Source: Azadirachta indica (taxonomy: Eukaryota > Streptophyta > Magnoliopsida > Sapindales > Meliaceae). Taken from it: DNA of 64,000 bases. Shown in pieces: positions 33,203-44,500 of the stretch. The translations under genes were made by a program, and so were the position numbers. The stretch's first letter is position 1; the number at the start of each line of letters is the position of its first letter. The notes below the pieces were generated by a model. The model did not search any database. It saw nothing but the letters and a program-made list of their open reading frames with translations, and was not told where the DNA came from. Where the stretch lies: contig CM040442.1 of NCBI GenBank assembly GCA_022749755.1, positions 15,598,457 to 15,662,456 on the forward strand, given 5' to 3'.

Positions 33203-34310
33203 CTAAGCCAACATGTTCAAGTCTTTTAATTGCAGTTCGAATCAGATCGTCATCATGATGCAAATTTCGGATTCCATGTGCCATTTTGGGTTAAGTTGCT
33301 TTTCAACCCCATTATTTATTTTAGTCTTATTTATAAATATATACTTATAGTTTGTTATGTGTTTGGGCTATTAATGCTAATTATTAAACCCAAATTCAGT
33401 TTATTTTATTTTAAGTTAGAATAAGTTTAATTTTGTGGCCAAACACTCCAATTAGGGTTACTTTATCTTGTACCCTTATATATTCAGCCACATGCTCCCA
33501 TAGAGGATGAATTACTTTTTCGAATGAAATTAAATTGAGAGTGTTTTCTCTTGTTTTAATTCTTATTTGAATCAAGGTTCTTACAATTAAAGTTAATTAC
33601 TTTGAGGGTATTTATTCTAAGGTTTTATTTCACAAGTTGAAATTTGGTCGCAGACTTGGGTGAATCTGATTTAACTTTCCAAGAGGTTGCTTCCATGCGT
33701 AAAGATATTGAGTCTCAAGTTTAATATACTCGGGGTTCGTATCAGTTTGGTATCAGAGCCAGGTTCTAAATCAGGTTATATCGTCTTTCAAATTTGTCTA
33801 TTTGTTTCTTTAGTTTCTGAGTCTGTTTTGCTTTAATTTCATTTATTTTCATTTTTGTGTCTATTATATCAAAAAAAAAAAAGAAGAAGAGGGTTTCCTT
33901 TCAATTCACAGCAAGTCAAGTTTGGGTTGTATCAATCTCCAATTCGGTTGATTTAGTCTTTGTCTATTCGTTTCTTTTGTGTCTCTTTCTATTTATTTTT
34001 GTTTGGTCACTCCTACGTGTTTGGAGGTAAAAAAAAATTTTAAAAAAAAAGGAGAGAAAAGCAGAGCATTTGGCCAAGAGAAGAGAAGAAAAAAAGCGGG
34101 GGGCAGGTGTTGAACGAAAATAAGGAGAATAAAAAGAAAAATCAGATTACTTCAAGGAGTTTGACCAAATCAAGCCTACATTCCAAAACAAGCTAGGATT
34201 TGCTTCCTAATCTTTCTATAATTTTTGGTTGACTTTCCTATTCCTGTACTGAATTTTTTTTTCTTTGGTCTTAATATTTCCTTTATCATTTCTAAAATTT
34301 ATTTCCTAGT
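33203..34310 (+). mobile_element. CRM-B4: 5' fragment (partial LTR, primer site, leader)
   Basis: The LTR 3' part 33203-33744 starts at CTAAG in mid-LTR, next to CRM-B1. An intact Met-tRNA primer site TGGTATCAGAGC lies at 33748-33759. The leader runs to about 34310 and matches the CRM-B1 leader; satellite then follows and gag is missing. The LTR and first leader bases are nearly identical to 22070-22515, which suggests a common source. Confidence 0.88.
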
Positions 34311-34595
34311 CAAGTGCAAAACAGGTGCAAAAAATGGTTTCATTTCGAGACGGTACGCGTGTCTTGTTACTCATCGTGGTTTGATAATCGTTACAATACA
34401 TTTCATTTCAAAAAACTGAAGAGTTAGAAATGTACGATTTTTAGGGACGAAATTGTTAAACGCGAAATGGATGCAAAAAACGACTTTATTTCGAAACAAG
34501 ATGCACATCTTGTCACTCAACCTGGCATGATGATCATTACAGTGCATTTTGAAATAAAAATAGAGGAGTAAAAAATGTACGTTTTTCATTTGTAG
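34311..34595 (-). repeat. Satellite, about 2 monomers, minus orientation
   Basis: One type 1 monomer and one type 2-like monomer (TTTCGAAACAAGATGCACATC) in the orientation of 1-324. They sit between CRM-B4 and the Athila-like gag. Confidence 0.9.
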
Positions 34596-35245
34596 CTGCA
34601 ATGGAAAATGATCGTGAGGACATTGGATAAGAAGCATCTTGAATCTATCCCATGCTTCATGGAAAGGCTCTCCCTCAATTTGAGAAAAGGTAGCAATTTT
34701 AGTCCTTAACTCAGTGGTCTTTTGGTGAGAGTAGAATTTTCCATGAATTTGTTGTAAACCGTTTCCCATGTAGTTAAAGATGTTGGTGGAAGAGTCATTA
34801 ACCAAGCTTTAGCTCTATCTTTCAGTGTGTAGGGAAAACACCTCATCCTAAGTTGATCCTCGGTTAATCCTTGCAAAGGAAAAGTTTGCACTGTTGCATA
34901 AAAGTTGCTAATGAAAATCAAAGGGTCTTCGTTAGAAATTCCATAAAAAGAAGGCAACATGGAATAATGTATGTTTTTTATCTCATAATTTCGTGCAGAA
35001 TCCTCCAATTGTATGCAAGATGTAGAAGTGCTAACGATCGGCCTTGCATACTCCTTCATCGCCCTTTGTCTTTCATCTACTTCCGTTGTTTGGGGCTCCA
35101 TGCTTGCTGTTTCCTCAACAATTTTTTGTTTTTGTTCAGTACGTAATTGATGTCTTTCAACTAGTTGTCTCAAGTTTTCCCTTATTTTTAAGATATTATC
35201 CCTTTTCTCCCCAAGATCTCCCCTTGGGGAATTGTCACCGTGCAT
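34596..35245 (-). pseudogene. Athila/Tat-like gag (5' part, frameshifted)
   Basis: On the minus strand, from an ATG at 35245 (MHGDNSPRGDLGEKRDN) or from 35293 if the upstream in-frame Met is used. It has a basic/Gln-rich coiled region, then the gag core: LPSFYGISNEDPLIFISNFY, FPYTLKDRAKAWLMTLPP, TTWETVYNKFM. A frameshift near 34735 moves the continuation (SHQKTTELRTKIATFSQ, GEPFHEAWDRFKMLL, CPHD) to another frame. This matches the core of Athila/Tat gag proteins (LKDKAKAWL, SKTARLRNEI, EAWERFKDLLRRCPHH). It is cut by satellite at about 34595. Confidence 0.85.
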
Positions 35246-35375
35246 GTACCTAATGAAAGAAAATAAAAAAGAAATTAAGCTACAAAGAAACAAACTAAAA
35301 TGGCAATAAATGAAACACTCAAAACAAATAAAAAAAATAGCAACAAAGAAAACAAATATAGAATTTAAACATCAA
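35246..35375 (-). other. Athila-like leader remnant
   Basis: An A/T-rich stretch between gag and primer site. No other feature is seen. Confidence 0.5.
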
Positions 35376-35394
35376 TTCCCCAGCAACGGCGCCA
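35376..35394 (-). other. Primer binding site (tRNA-Asp type)
   Basis: In element sense TGGCGCCGTTGCTGGGGAA, a close match to the TGGCGCCGTTGCCGGGG complement of tRNA-Asp used by Athila/Tat elements. It lies six bases from the LTR end. Confidence 0.88.
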
Positions 35395-35400
35395 AAAACT

Positions 35401-36786
35401 TGATGTGCAAATTTTAAATGCTCGCAAGTGCACGAATCATTAATAACTAACGATAAGTTCACCTGAGGTCAATCTCTCGCGGAATTGTAATGGTTTAAAT
35501 CCTTATTGTTTCCTGTAAATTACTAATTTAAGCAAATATAAAATTGTAAATACTTTAATGCAATCAAAATGATAATTTCAAATTATTTCAATTGAAGTGA
35601 TTAAATAGATAAATTACAAGAACTTAAAATCTATAAAATTCTGTTGAATTCAATTAAATTAGATGGGATTTGGCTAGTTATCTAATATGGTATTGAAATA
35701 TAAGGTGAATTAAACAACCATTATGTATTTTAAATTATTAGTTTTTTCACTAAAGCTAGAGAATTCCAATGATCATGGTAATTCTCACTTACAATTAATC
35801 AAAAATATTCTGATATGAGGCTTCTACTTAATTAATTGTATTGTTATAAGGAAATCATTTAACCATTTAAATCAAATCAACTCAATGAATTCAATTTAAA
35901 TACTTGTTCAAAAGAGCTTAATTTAAGGTAAGATGATGTTTCTAACACCTTAATTCTCAAATTAATTTCAATCACAAATAATAGATAGCAAATTCACAAC
36001 AAATAATCAAAATTATACAGATCAATGAATAAGAAATAATCTCAACCTTCTAATTAATCATATTTCACAAAATATTCAGTATCATTTTAATAGCAAAGCC
36101 AAACTCCCAAAATATATTTACACTTGCATTCTTAAATTCAAATAAATGAATCTAATTATAAAAGTTCTAAACATATTTGAAAAATAAATAAACTTAAAGG
36201 AAGCTTCCCTTTTTTTTCGAAGGTTCACCACCAAGTTTTTGAAGACGATGATAATTCTGTCCAGCAAAAATGTTCTCTTCAATCCAGCAATCCTCCCCCT
36301 TCAATGGAAAACTCACTCTTTAGAAAATCCTATTATTCATCAAATTCTTCTCCAATTCATTCTCAGCACAGCAGCCTCTCCAAGAGTCATCCCTCTTACT
36401 CATTTTGTCAACAATTTATTCAAAATTCACTTTCACATGTTAAGGAAAGTCTGTCTTCCCAATTGTCTTCTTTCCAGCTGGAGTTTTAACCCTTAAAATT
36501 TCAATATTTGCTTTCTTTTTGAAATGTAGAGTTGTAAATCATTATGTCTAATTTTTAAATTATTTTGTATCACCCAAATACAAGTATTGAGGACAAAGTT
36601 ATACTAGAAAATATGGACTATATTCAGCAAATACGGGCCTTCCAGCATCTTGGGTTTATTTTTTGGCTTTTTATAAATAATTCCTACAAATAATAAAAAG
36701 AAGTTCAAACTAATAAAATTTTAAGATAAAATACATGGATAAAGGACATAATATAACAAAATATTAGGACAAATATTCATTTATCA
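35401..36786 (-). repeat. 5' LTR of the Athila-like element
   Basis: About 1386 bp. In element sense it starts TGATAAATGAATATTTG and ends TTTGCACATCA. It is essentially the same length as the solo LTR at 59308-60691. It contains an open stretch of ~85 codons (36239-36496) without a recognisable domain, probably chance. Confidence 0.9.
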
Positions 36787-37333
36787 ACACCACCCTAAAA
36801 TTGTTATTAAAGGTTATAAAGTTTTAAAAAAAATACTCACCACTCTATGAAAAATTCTCCAAGAGATACAGAGTATAAAATACAAGAATTTTAATAAACT
36901 CAACTTCAAAACCACTTGATTTTAATACTACATACTTGAAGCCTTCATATAAACTCTTAGAAGGAAAGAAATGTCAAAAGTTAGGCCAACAATCTCTAGA
37001 AATTTCAATGGTTAAGCCAACAATCATTACCTAACTTTAACAAATGAAAACAAACATTTAAAATTCTTAAAAAATAAACCAAAACAGCTAAAACTTTGAA
37101 TTACAACTTATCAAATCCTTCTATCATCTAGAAATTAAACAGAACACATTGAATTTAAGTTAAAAAATTTTTAAAATTCATGCATCCAGATTTTGCCTTA
37201 AAAATGAACATATTGTGAAGAAATTATCATAACTTTCTCTAAAGAACTCTAAATGCTAAACCGTAAAATTTTATAAAAAGCTTACTTCTTCAACTTTCTA
37301 GTGGCACTAACCTCTTTCTAAAATATTATTTTC
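36787..37333. repeat. LTR-X fragment
   Basis: Starts ACACCACCCTAAAATTG, directly against the Athila-like LTR, and matches 52209 onward and 16880-17475. It is cut near TAAAATATTA by a satellite scrap. Non-coding. Confidence 0.82.
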
Positions 37334-37386
37334 GTGAAAATCATACATTTCTGACTCTTCCGTTTCTAAAATAAAATGCATTGTTG
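37334..37386 (+). repeat. Satellite scrap, about 50 bases
   Basis: TTTCGTGAAAATCATACATT to AATGCATTG, one third of a monomer. It is wedged between LTR-X and the CRM-A3 leader and marks a recombination junction. Confidence 0.8.
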
Positions 37387-37654
37387 TTATTTATTATATT
37401 CATAATTTCTTGTAATATTGACCTAATATTCCTTATTCTTGATTCAATATTGTCATTGCTTGCATCAATTTCTTAAGAATTGCTTATTGAATCTTGTGAT
37501 TTGTTTGATTGCTTCTCATCTTAAAATTGCCACTGAAATTTTGATTAAGAGTGTACGAGTGTGAGAACATTTGAGTGCTTAAACGCGAGAGTGAGTGAAA
37601 AAACACATGAGGGAGTGCTTGTGAGGTTTCTAACTTTGTTTTACAATTTTAAAT

Positions 37655-38880
37655 ATGTCTTACAATCAAGAAGAAAATTCAACTGCGGGGATACAACAAC
37701 CAACCACCCCGAACCTACAATTGAAGGTGTTATTGGGGGAGATGAGACGGATGATGAGGGCTGAGTTAGAACAATCCATGAGAGGATGGATAGGTTGGAA
37801 GAAGAGACATCAAGAGGGCAACATCAAAGCTCTTCCATTAGACAACCACCTACGCAAGTGCAACCAAGGGTACAATGGGGTAATGTTGAGAATGATGAGG
37901 AGTTAGATGAATCACCAATGAACCGGGGCAGGAATTTGCATGGTTATGGGAATAGAGAAGCTAGGTTGGGTAGACCTAAGTTGGATGATCATTTAGGAAG
38001 TATTAAGGTAAAAATTCCATCATTCTAAGGTAGAAACGATCCTGAAGCTTATTTAGAATGGGAGAAGAAAATAGAGATGGTTTTCGATTGTCACAACTAC
38101 TCCGAGATCAAAAAGGTAAAACTTGCGGCCATTGAATTTACTGATTATGCTATTATTTGGTGGGATCAATTGTTGAAGGATGGGAGAAGAAATCAAGAAC
38201 ATCCTATTAAAATGTGGGACGAGATGAAGACAATAATGAGAAGACGTTTCATTTCAAGCTACTATCATCGGGAGTTGTTGAACAAATTGCAGCGTCTAAC
38301 TCAAGGATCTAAAAGCGTAGATGAATACTACAAAGAGATGGAAGTTGCTATGATCCGAGCAAAGTAGAGAAGGATAGAGAAGCTACCATGGCTAGATTCT
38401 TACATGGTTTAAATTGTGAGATCGCAGACGTGGTAGAAATGCAACATTATGTAGAGTTGACAGATATGGTACACCCAGCCATCAAAGTTAAGCAACAATT
38501 GAAGCGAAGAAGTATGGCTAGGAGAGGAGCAAGCACGACTGCTACAAATTCATGGAGATCAACTCCTAAACGGCAGGAATTTCCATTAATAAAGATGAAT
38601 TCCGAAGCTTCTAAAGATGCTAAACAAGTTGTGCCGTAAAAATAAGGTAACATTGAATCCACTGCTTCTAGAAATCGGGACATTAAGTGTTTTAAATGTT
38701 AAGGCAGCGGTCATATAGCTAGCCAATGCCCAAATAAAAGGGTAATGGTGATTAATACTCAAGAGGAGATTGAGTCGGAAGCAGAAGAAGAAGACGAAAT
38801 AAAGACATGCCATCTCTTGAAGATATTTACGAAGGGCAATATGCAGCGGAAGGAGAATTATTGTTGCCAGACGAGCTCTT
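37655..38880 (+). pseudogene. gag of CRM-A3 (broken)
   Basis: ATG at 37655 (MSYNQEENSTAG). A 1-base loss near 37770 shifts the frame to 37786-38028. A stop near 38026 separates the next block (38077-38367), which reads WWDQLLKDGRRNQEHP, FISSYYHRELLNKLQ and [15 protein letters not shown]. The following block 38388-38639 holds the basic region. The zinc knuckle near 38683-38730 keeps IKCFKC but has a stop after it, then GHIASQCPNKR. Confidence 0.85.
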
Positions 38881-38904
38881 AGTGCACAAGTTAAGGCAGA
38901 AAAT

Positions 38905-40755
38905 GATCAACGGGAAAACTTGTTTCATACTCTGTGTTTCGTCAACAACAAAGTTTGCAGCGTTATAATTGATGGAGGAAGTTGCACCAACGTGGCCAGC
39001 CCTGAATTAGTGGAGAAATTGTCTTTACCTACCATGAAACATCCACGACCGTACCGGCTTCAATGGTTGTGGAGAAATCAAGGTAACAAAACAAGTGTTG
39101 GTGGCATTTTCTATCGGCAAGTATGAGGATGAGGTCTTTTGTGACGTGATTCCTATGCACGCTTGTCACATCATATTGGGCAGACCATGGCATTACGATC
39201 GACGAGTCACACATGACGGTTTCACCAATAGATACTCTTTTACCATCAAAAGGAAACCTATATCACTTGTACTATTGACTCCAAAACAAGTTCTCGAAAA
39301 CCAATTAAAGATGCAAAAAGCGAGGGAAAAGAAAAAAGAAAACGAGAAAGGAAAAAATGTGAAAGAGAGTGAGAGAAAAAATGAGAGAGTTGCAACGTTG
39401 ATGTGGAGAGAGAGGAAAAATATAATTTTATTACAAAAAAAAAGTGAGATCAAGAGAGCTTTACTTTCACAACAACCGCTTATAGTATTTATGTACAAAG
39501 AAACTTTTTTGTGTACTGACGATTTTGCCGGATCCTTGCCGAGCAATGTTATATTTCTTTTGCAGAAATTCAAGGATGTCTTTCCTGAAGAGGTGCCCCC
39601 TGGTTTACCTCCAATTCGAGAAATTGAACATCAAATTAATTTTGTACCCGGTGCAACAATTCCAAACCGACCAGCTTATAGAAGTAATCCCGAGGAGACA
39701 AAAGAACTTCAACGACAAGTTAATAAGCTGATGGAGAAAGGGTATGTTAGAGAAAGCATGAGTCCTTGTGTGGTTCCGGTGCTTCTAGTGCCTAAGAAAG
39801 ATGGAACATGGAGGATGTGTGTTGATTGCCAAGCTGTCAACAATATTACGGTAGAGTATCGACATCCCATTCCTCGATTAGATGATATGTTAGATGAATT
39901 ACATTGATCTTGTGTGTTTTCTAAAATTGATCTTAAGAGTGGATACCATCAAATTAGGGTGAAAGAAGGGGATGAGTGGAAAACTACATTTAAAACGAAA
40001 TATGGTTTGTATGAATGGTTAGTTATGCCTTTTGGGTTAACTAATGCATCTAGTACTTTCATGAGACTTATGAACCATTTTTTGCGTGCTTTCGTTGGCA
40101 AATTCGTAGTAGTCTATTTTGATGATATCTTGATTTATAGCCAAAACTTCAATGATCATGTTGAACATCTAAAACTTGTTTTAGCGGTTTTAAGGAAAGA
40201 AAGGCTATTTGCTAATTTTAAGAAATGTGCATTTTGCACGAATAAGCTTGTGTTTCTTAATTTTGTTGTAAGTGCTAAAGGGATTGAGGTCGATGAGGAG
40301 AAGGTGAAGGCAATTCAAGAATGGCCAACGCCTACTTCGACAAATCAAGTAAGAAGCTTTCATGGATTGGCCAGTTTTTATCGGCGCTTTGTTCGAGATT
40401 TTAGTAGCATAGCTGCACCCTTAACCGAAGTCATCAATAAGAATATTTCATTCAAGTGGGGAAAAGAGCAAGAAAAGGCATTCAAATTTATCAAAGAAAA
40501 ATTGACTAATGCTTCAGGTACAGGAATCGGAGGCGTACTAATACAAGAAGGAAGACCGATAGCGTACTTTAGTGAGAAACTAAATGGCGCGGCTTTAAAT
40601 TATTTCACTTACGACAAAGAATTGTATGCATTGGTTCAAACTCTAGAAACTTGGCAACATTACCTTTGGCCCAAAGAGTTTGTGATTCATACGGATCATG
40701 AATCCTTGAAATATTTAAAGGCGCAGCACAAATTAAGCAGATGTTATGCCAAATA
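38905..40755 (+). pseudogene. Protease, RT and RNase H of CRM-A3 (few lesions)
   Basis: Protease IIDGGSCTN at 38920-39126. A small deletion shifts it, and the frame 39095-39907 then runs unbroken from the protease end (IILGRPW) through the charged linker into RT ([25 protein letters not shown]). A single TGA at 39905-39907 (Gly codon in relatives) precedes 39914-40756: [27 protein letters not shown], intact YFDDILIYS, RNase H ([32 protein letters not shown]). About 50 bases are deleted at the RNase H start, between two ATGC repeats near 40511. The frame ends at the integrase deletion junction. Confidence 0.88.
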
Positions 40756-40783
40756 GGTAGCGATTTGAGGACAAGTCCTTTTC

Positions 40784-40796
40784 AAGAGGGGGAGAA
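40784..40796 (+). other. Polypurine tract of CRM-A3
   Basis: AAGAGGGGGAGAA directly before TGATGCAAACG. The cleanest copy of this signal in CRM-A. Confidence 0.88.
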
Positions 40797-41512
40797 TGAT
40801 GCAAACGAAGTTGTGCAACCATATAAACAAGAGGAGAACCTTAAATATAAAGGTTGGAGACACTCAATTACAAGAGATAGAGCCAAGACATTGGAAAGTG
40901 TCTTAAATGAACTAATTAAAAATATGTGTGATTCAAATACAATTCAAGATACACGTCTTGAAGAATTAGGCTCAGTGAACATCATTCAAGAGACCGAAGT
41001 CCAAGAAGACTAATATGAAAATGTTCGAAAATTATAATCCATTTATATAATTTTGAGAATCTTAAAATGATGTAATCACTTACATCATACACATTTGACG
41101 TCATTGTTTACGTTACATATATATGACGTCATTGCTTACGTTTTCATGTTTGAAATTTATACGTTTTAAAAGTCATAAAGTTTGAATTTATTTTGTCAAA
41201 TTGTTAGGTAAGATTGATAACCTAACTTTTGACATTTCTCTTTGTATTTGCCTATAAAAAGGCTTTCATTTCTTGAAATGAAACAAGCAATTTGAGTGTT
41301 AAGTTATTTCTTACAAGTCCTTGTTCTTGAACTCTTCAAGTTTAATTTCTTGTGGCGTTTAAAACAACCAAACTTATCATCTAAATTTTTAAATGTTTTC
41401 TTAAGGGTTTTGGTGTGGCGTTTGAGTAAATCATAGTCTTAATTCTTATTTAAATAGGTATTGGGTCAAGGTTCAATAAACTTGCGTTTTGGGCAAACTT
41501 GGTGTTCTTATC
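40797..41512 (+). repeat. 3' LTR of CRM-A3 (3' truncated)
   Basis: Starts TGATGCAAACG, has TATAAA at 41253-41258, and stops short of the usual TTCATATCA end. A frame from 40741 to 41013 encodes the C-terminal tail (ENDANEVVQPYKQEE...), showing how the coding tail overlaps the LTR. Confidence 0.88.
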
Positions 41513-41519
41513 TAGATAT

Positions 41520-44500
41520 GTATTTTTTGCACCCCATTTCGCGTTTGACAATTTCGTCCCCAAAAATCGTACATTTCTGACTCTTTCATTTTTAAAATGA
41601 AATGCATTGTAACGATCATCACACCATGGTGAGTAAGAAGACATGCATTTTGTCTCGACACAAACCGTTTTTTTGCACCCCATTTTACGTTGACAATTTC
41701 GTCCCCGAAAATTGTACATTTCTGACTCTTTTATTTTTAAAACGAAATTCATTGTAACGATCATGACACCACGATGAGTAATAAGACACGTACCCCATCT
41801 TGAAAGGAAACCACTTTTTTGCGCCCATTTTACATTTGACAATTTTGTCTCCGAAAATCTTCTTTTCCGACTCTTCCGTTTTTTAAAAAAAATGCATTGT
41901 AAAGATCATCACACCACGGTGAGTAAAAAGACATGTGTCTCTTCTCGAAATGAAAGCATTTTCCTGCACCTATTTCACGTTTGACAATTTCTTTCCCAAA
42001 AGTCATATATTTTCGACTCTTCTGTTTTGTAAATGAAATGCATTGTAATAATCATCACACCACAGTGAGTAACAAGACACGCATCCCTTCTCGAAATGAA
42101 ACTATTTTCTTGCACTTGTTTCGCATTTCACAATTTCGTCACCAAAAATCGTACCTTTCTGACTCTTCCGTTTTTGAAATGAAATGCATTGTAACGATCG
42201 TCACCCCACGGTGAGTAACAACAAATGTGTCCCTTCTCAAAAGGAAACCATTTTTTTGCTCCTGTTTTGCATTTGACAATTTTATTCCCGAAAATCTTTC
42301 TTTTCTGACTCTTCCATTTTTTAAATAATATGCATTGTAACGATCATCGCACCACGGCGAGTAAAAAGACATGTGTCCCGTCTCGAAATGAAACCATTTT
42401 CCTGCACTTGTTTCTTGTTTGATAATTTTGTCCCCGAAAATTGTTCATTTCCGACTTTCTTTTTATGAAATGAAATGCATTGTGATGATCATCACACCAT
42501 GGTGAATAAGAAGAGATGCGTATCCTCTCGAAACAAAACTATTTTCTTGCACCTGTTTCACATTTCACAATTTCGTCACCAAAAATTGTACCTGTCTGAC
42601 TGTTCCATTTTTTAAATGAAATGCATTGTAACGATTGTCACCCCATGGTGAGTAATAAGACAAGCGTCCCGTCTCGAAAGGAAACCATTTTTTTGCACCC
42701 ATTTTGCGTTTGACAATTTCGTGCCCCAAAATCGTTCGTTTCTGCCTCTTCTGTTTTTTAATGAAAAACATTGTAACAATCGTCATGCCACAGTGAGTCA
42801 TATGACACGTACTCTGCCTCGAAATGAAACCACTTTTTTGCTCCCGTTTTGCATTTGACAATTTTGTGCCCGAAAATCGTGCATTTTTGACTCCTCTGTT
42901 CTCATTGTAAAGTGTACCGTAATGATCATCACACTTGGTTGAGTGACGAGACGTGCATCTTGTTTCAAAACAAAGTTGTTTTTTGCGTCTGTTTTGCGTT
43001 TGACAATTTCGTCCCCGAAAATCGTACATTTCCGACTCTTCCGTTTTTTAAATGAAATGCATTGTAACGATCATCATACCAAGGTTAGTAAGAAGACATA
43101 CGTTTCATCTCAAAACGAAACCATTTTTTTGCTCCCGTTTTGCGTTTGACATTTTCTTCCCCGAAAATCTTTCATTTCCGACTCTTCCGTTTTTTAAACA
43201 AAATGCATTGTAATGATAGTCACACCACAGTGAGTAAAAAGACATGCGTCCTGTCTCAAAACAAAACAATTTTATTGCGCTCGTTTTGCGTTTGACAATT
43301 TCTTCCCTGAAAGTCATACATTTTAGACTCTTCCATTTTTGAAATGAAATGCATTGTACTAATTGTCACCTCATGGTGAGTAATAAGACATGTGTATCAT
43401 CTCAAAAGGAAACCATTTTTTTCTGCCCATTTTGCGTTTGACAATTTTGTCCCCAAAAATTGTTCGTTGCCGACTTTCCGTTAATGAAATGAAATGCATT
43501 GTGACAATTATCACACCTCGGTAAATAACAAGGGATGTGCCCCTCTCAAAACGAAACTATTTTATTGCACCCGTTTTGCGTTTGACAATTTCGTCACTGA
43601 AAATCGTTCATTTCCCACTCTTTCATTTTTTAATAGCAATGTGTTGTAACAATTGTCATGCCATGGTTAGTAACAAGACATGTGTGCCGTCTCGAAACGA
43701 AACCATTTTTTTCGCCCATTTTGTATTTGACAATTTCGTCCCCGAAAATCGTACATTTCTAACTCTTTTGTTTTTCAAATGAAATACATTGTAATGATTA
43801 TCACACCACGATGAGTAACAAGACATGCATTCCATCTCAAAACAAAACTATTTTTTGGCGCTTGTTTTGCATTTGACAATTTCATCCTCGAAAATTGCTT
43901 GTTTTCAACTCTTCCGTTTTTGAAATGAAATGCATTGTAACGATCATCACACCATAGTGAATAAAAGGATATGCTTCCTGTCTCGAAATAAAACCATTTT
44001 TTTGAACCCGTTTCGTGTTTGACAATTTCGTCCCCGAAAACGTACATTTCCGATTCTTCTGTTTTATAAATGAAATATATTGTAACGATCATCACACCAT
44101 GTAAGTAACAAGCCATGCGTTTTGTCTCAAAACAAAACCATGTTTTTGCGCCTGTTTTGCGTTTGACAATTTCGTCACTTAAAATCGTTCGCTTCCCACC
44201 CTTTTGTTTTTTAATAGAAATGCGTTGTAACAATTCTCAAGCCGTGGTTAGTAACAAGACATGCGTTTCATCTTGAAACGAAACCACTTTTTGCTCCTGT
44301 TTTGCGTTTGACAATTTCATTCCCGAAAATCGTACATTTTCAATTATTCCGTTTTCTAAATGAAATACATTGTAATGATCATAACGCCACAGTGAGTGTC
44401 ATGATATGCATCCCGTCTCAAAACGATACCATTTTTTTGTTCCAGTTTTGCGTTTAATAATTTCGTCCCCGAAAATCGTACATTTCTGACTCTTCTATTT

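Larger units (their letters stand above)
37387..41512 (+). mobile_element. CRM-A3: CRM-A element lacking 5' LTR and integrase
   Basis: Begins in the leader, carries gag, protease, RT and RNase H, then jumps at about 40756 straight to the sequence before the polypurine tract, deleting all of integrase. The 3' LTR starts at 40797 and is truncated near 41512 by satellite. RT is the best preserved of the CRM-A copies. Confidence 0.9.

Noticed and set aside
36239..36496. An 85-codon frame in the Athila-like LTR, also seen at 59602-59874 and 16631-16906.
   Set aside because: It is partly shared among LTR copies, but so is the surrounding DNA. Overlapping frames are equally open, there is no recognisable domain, and copies are broken at different points.
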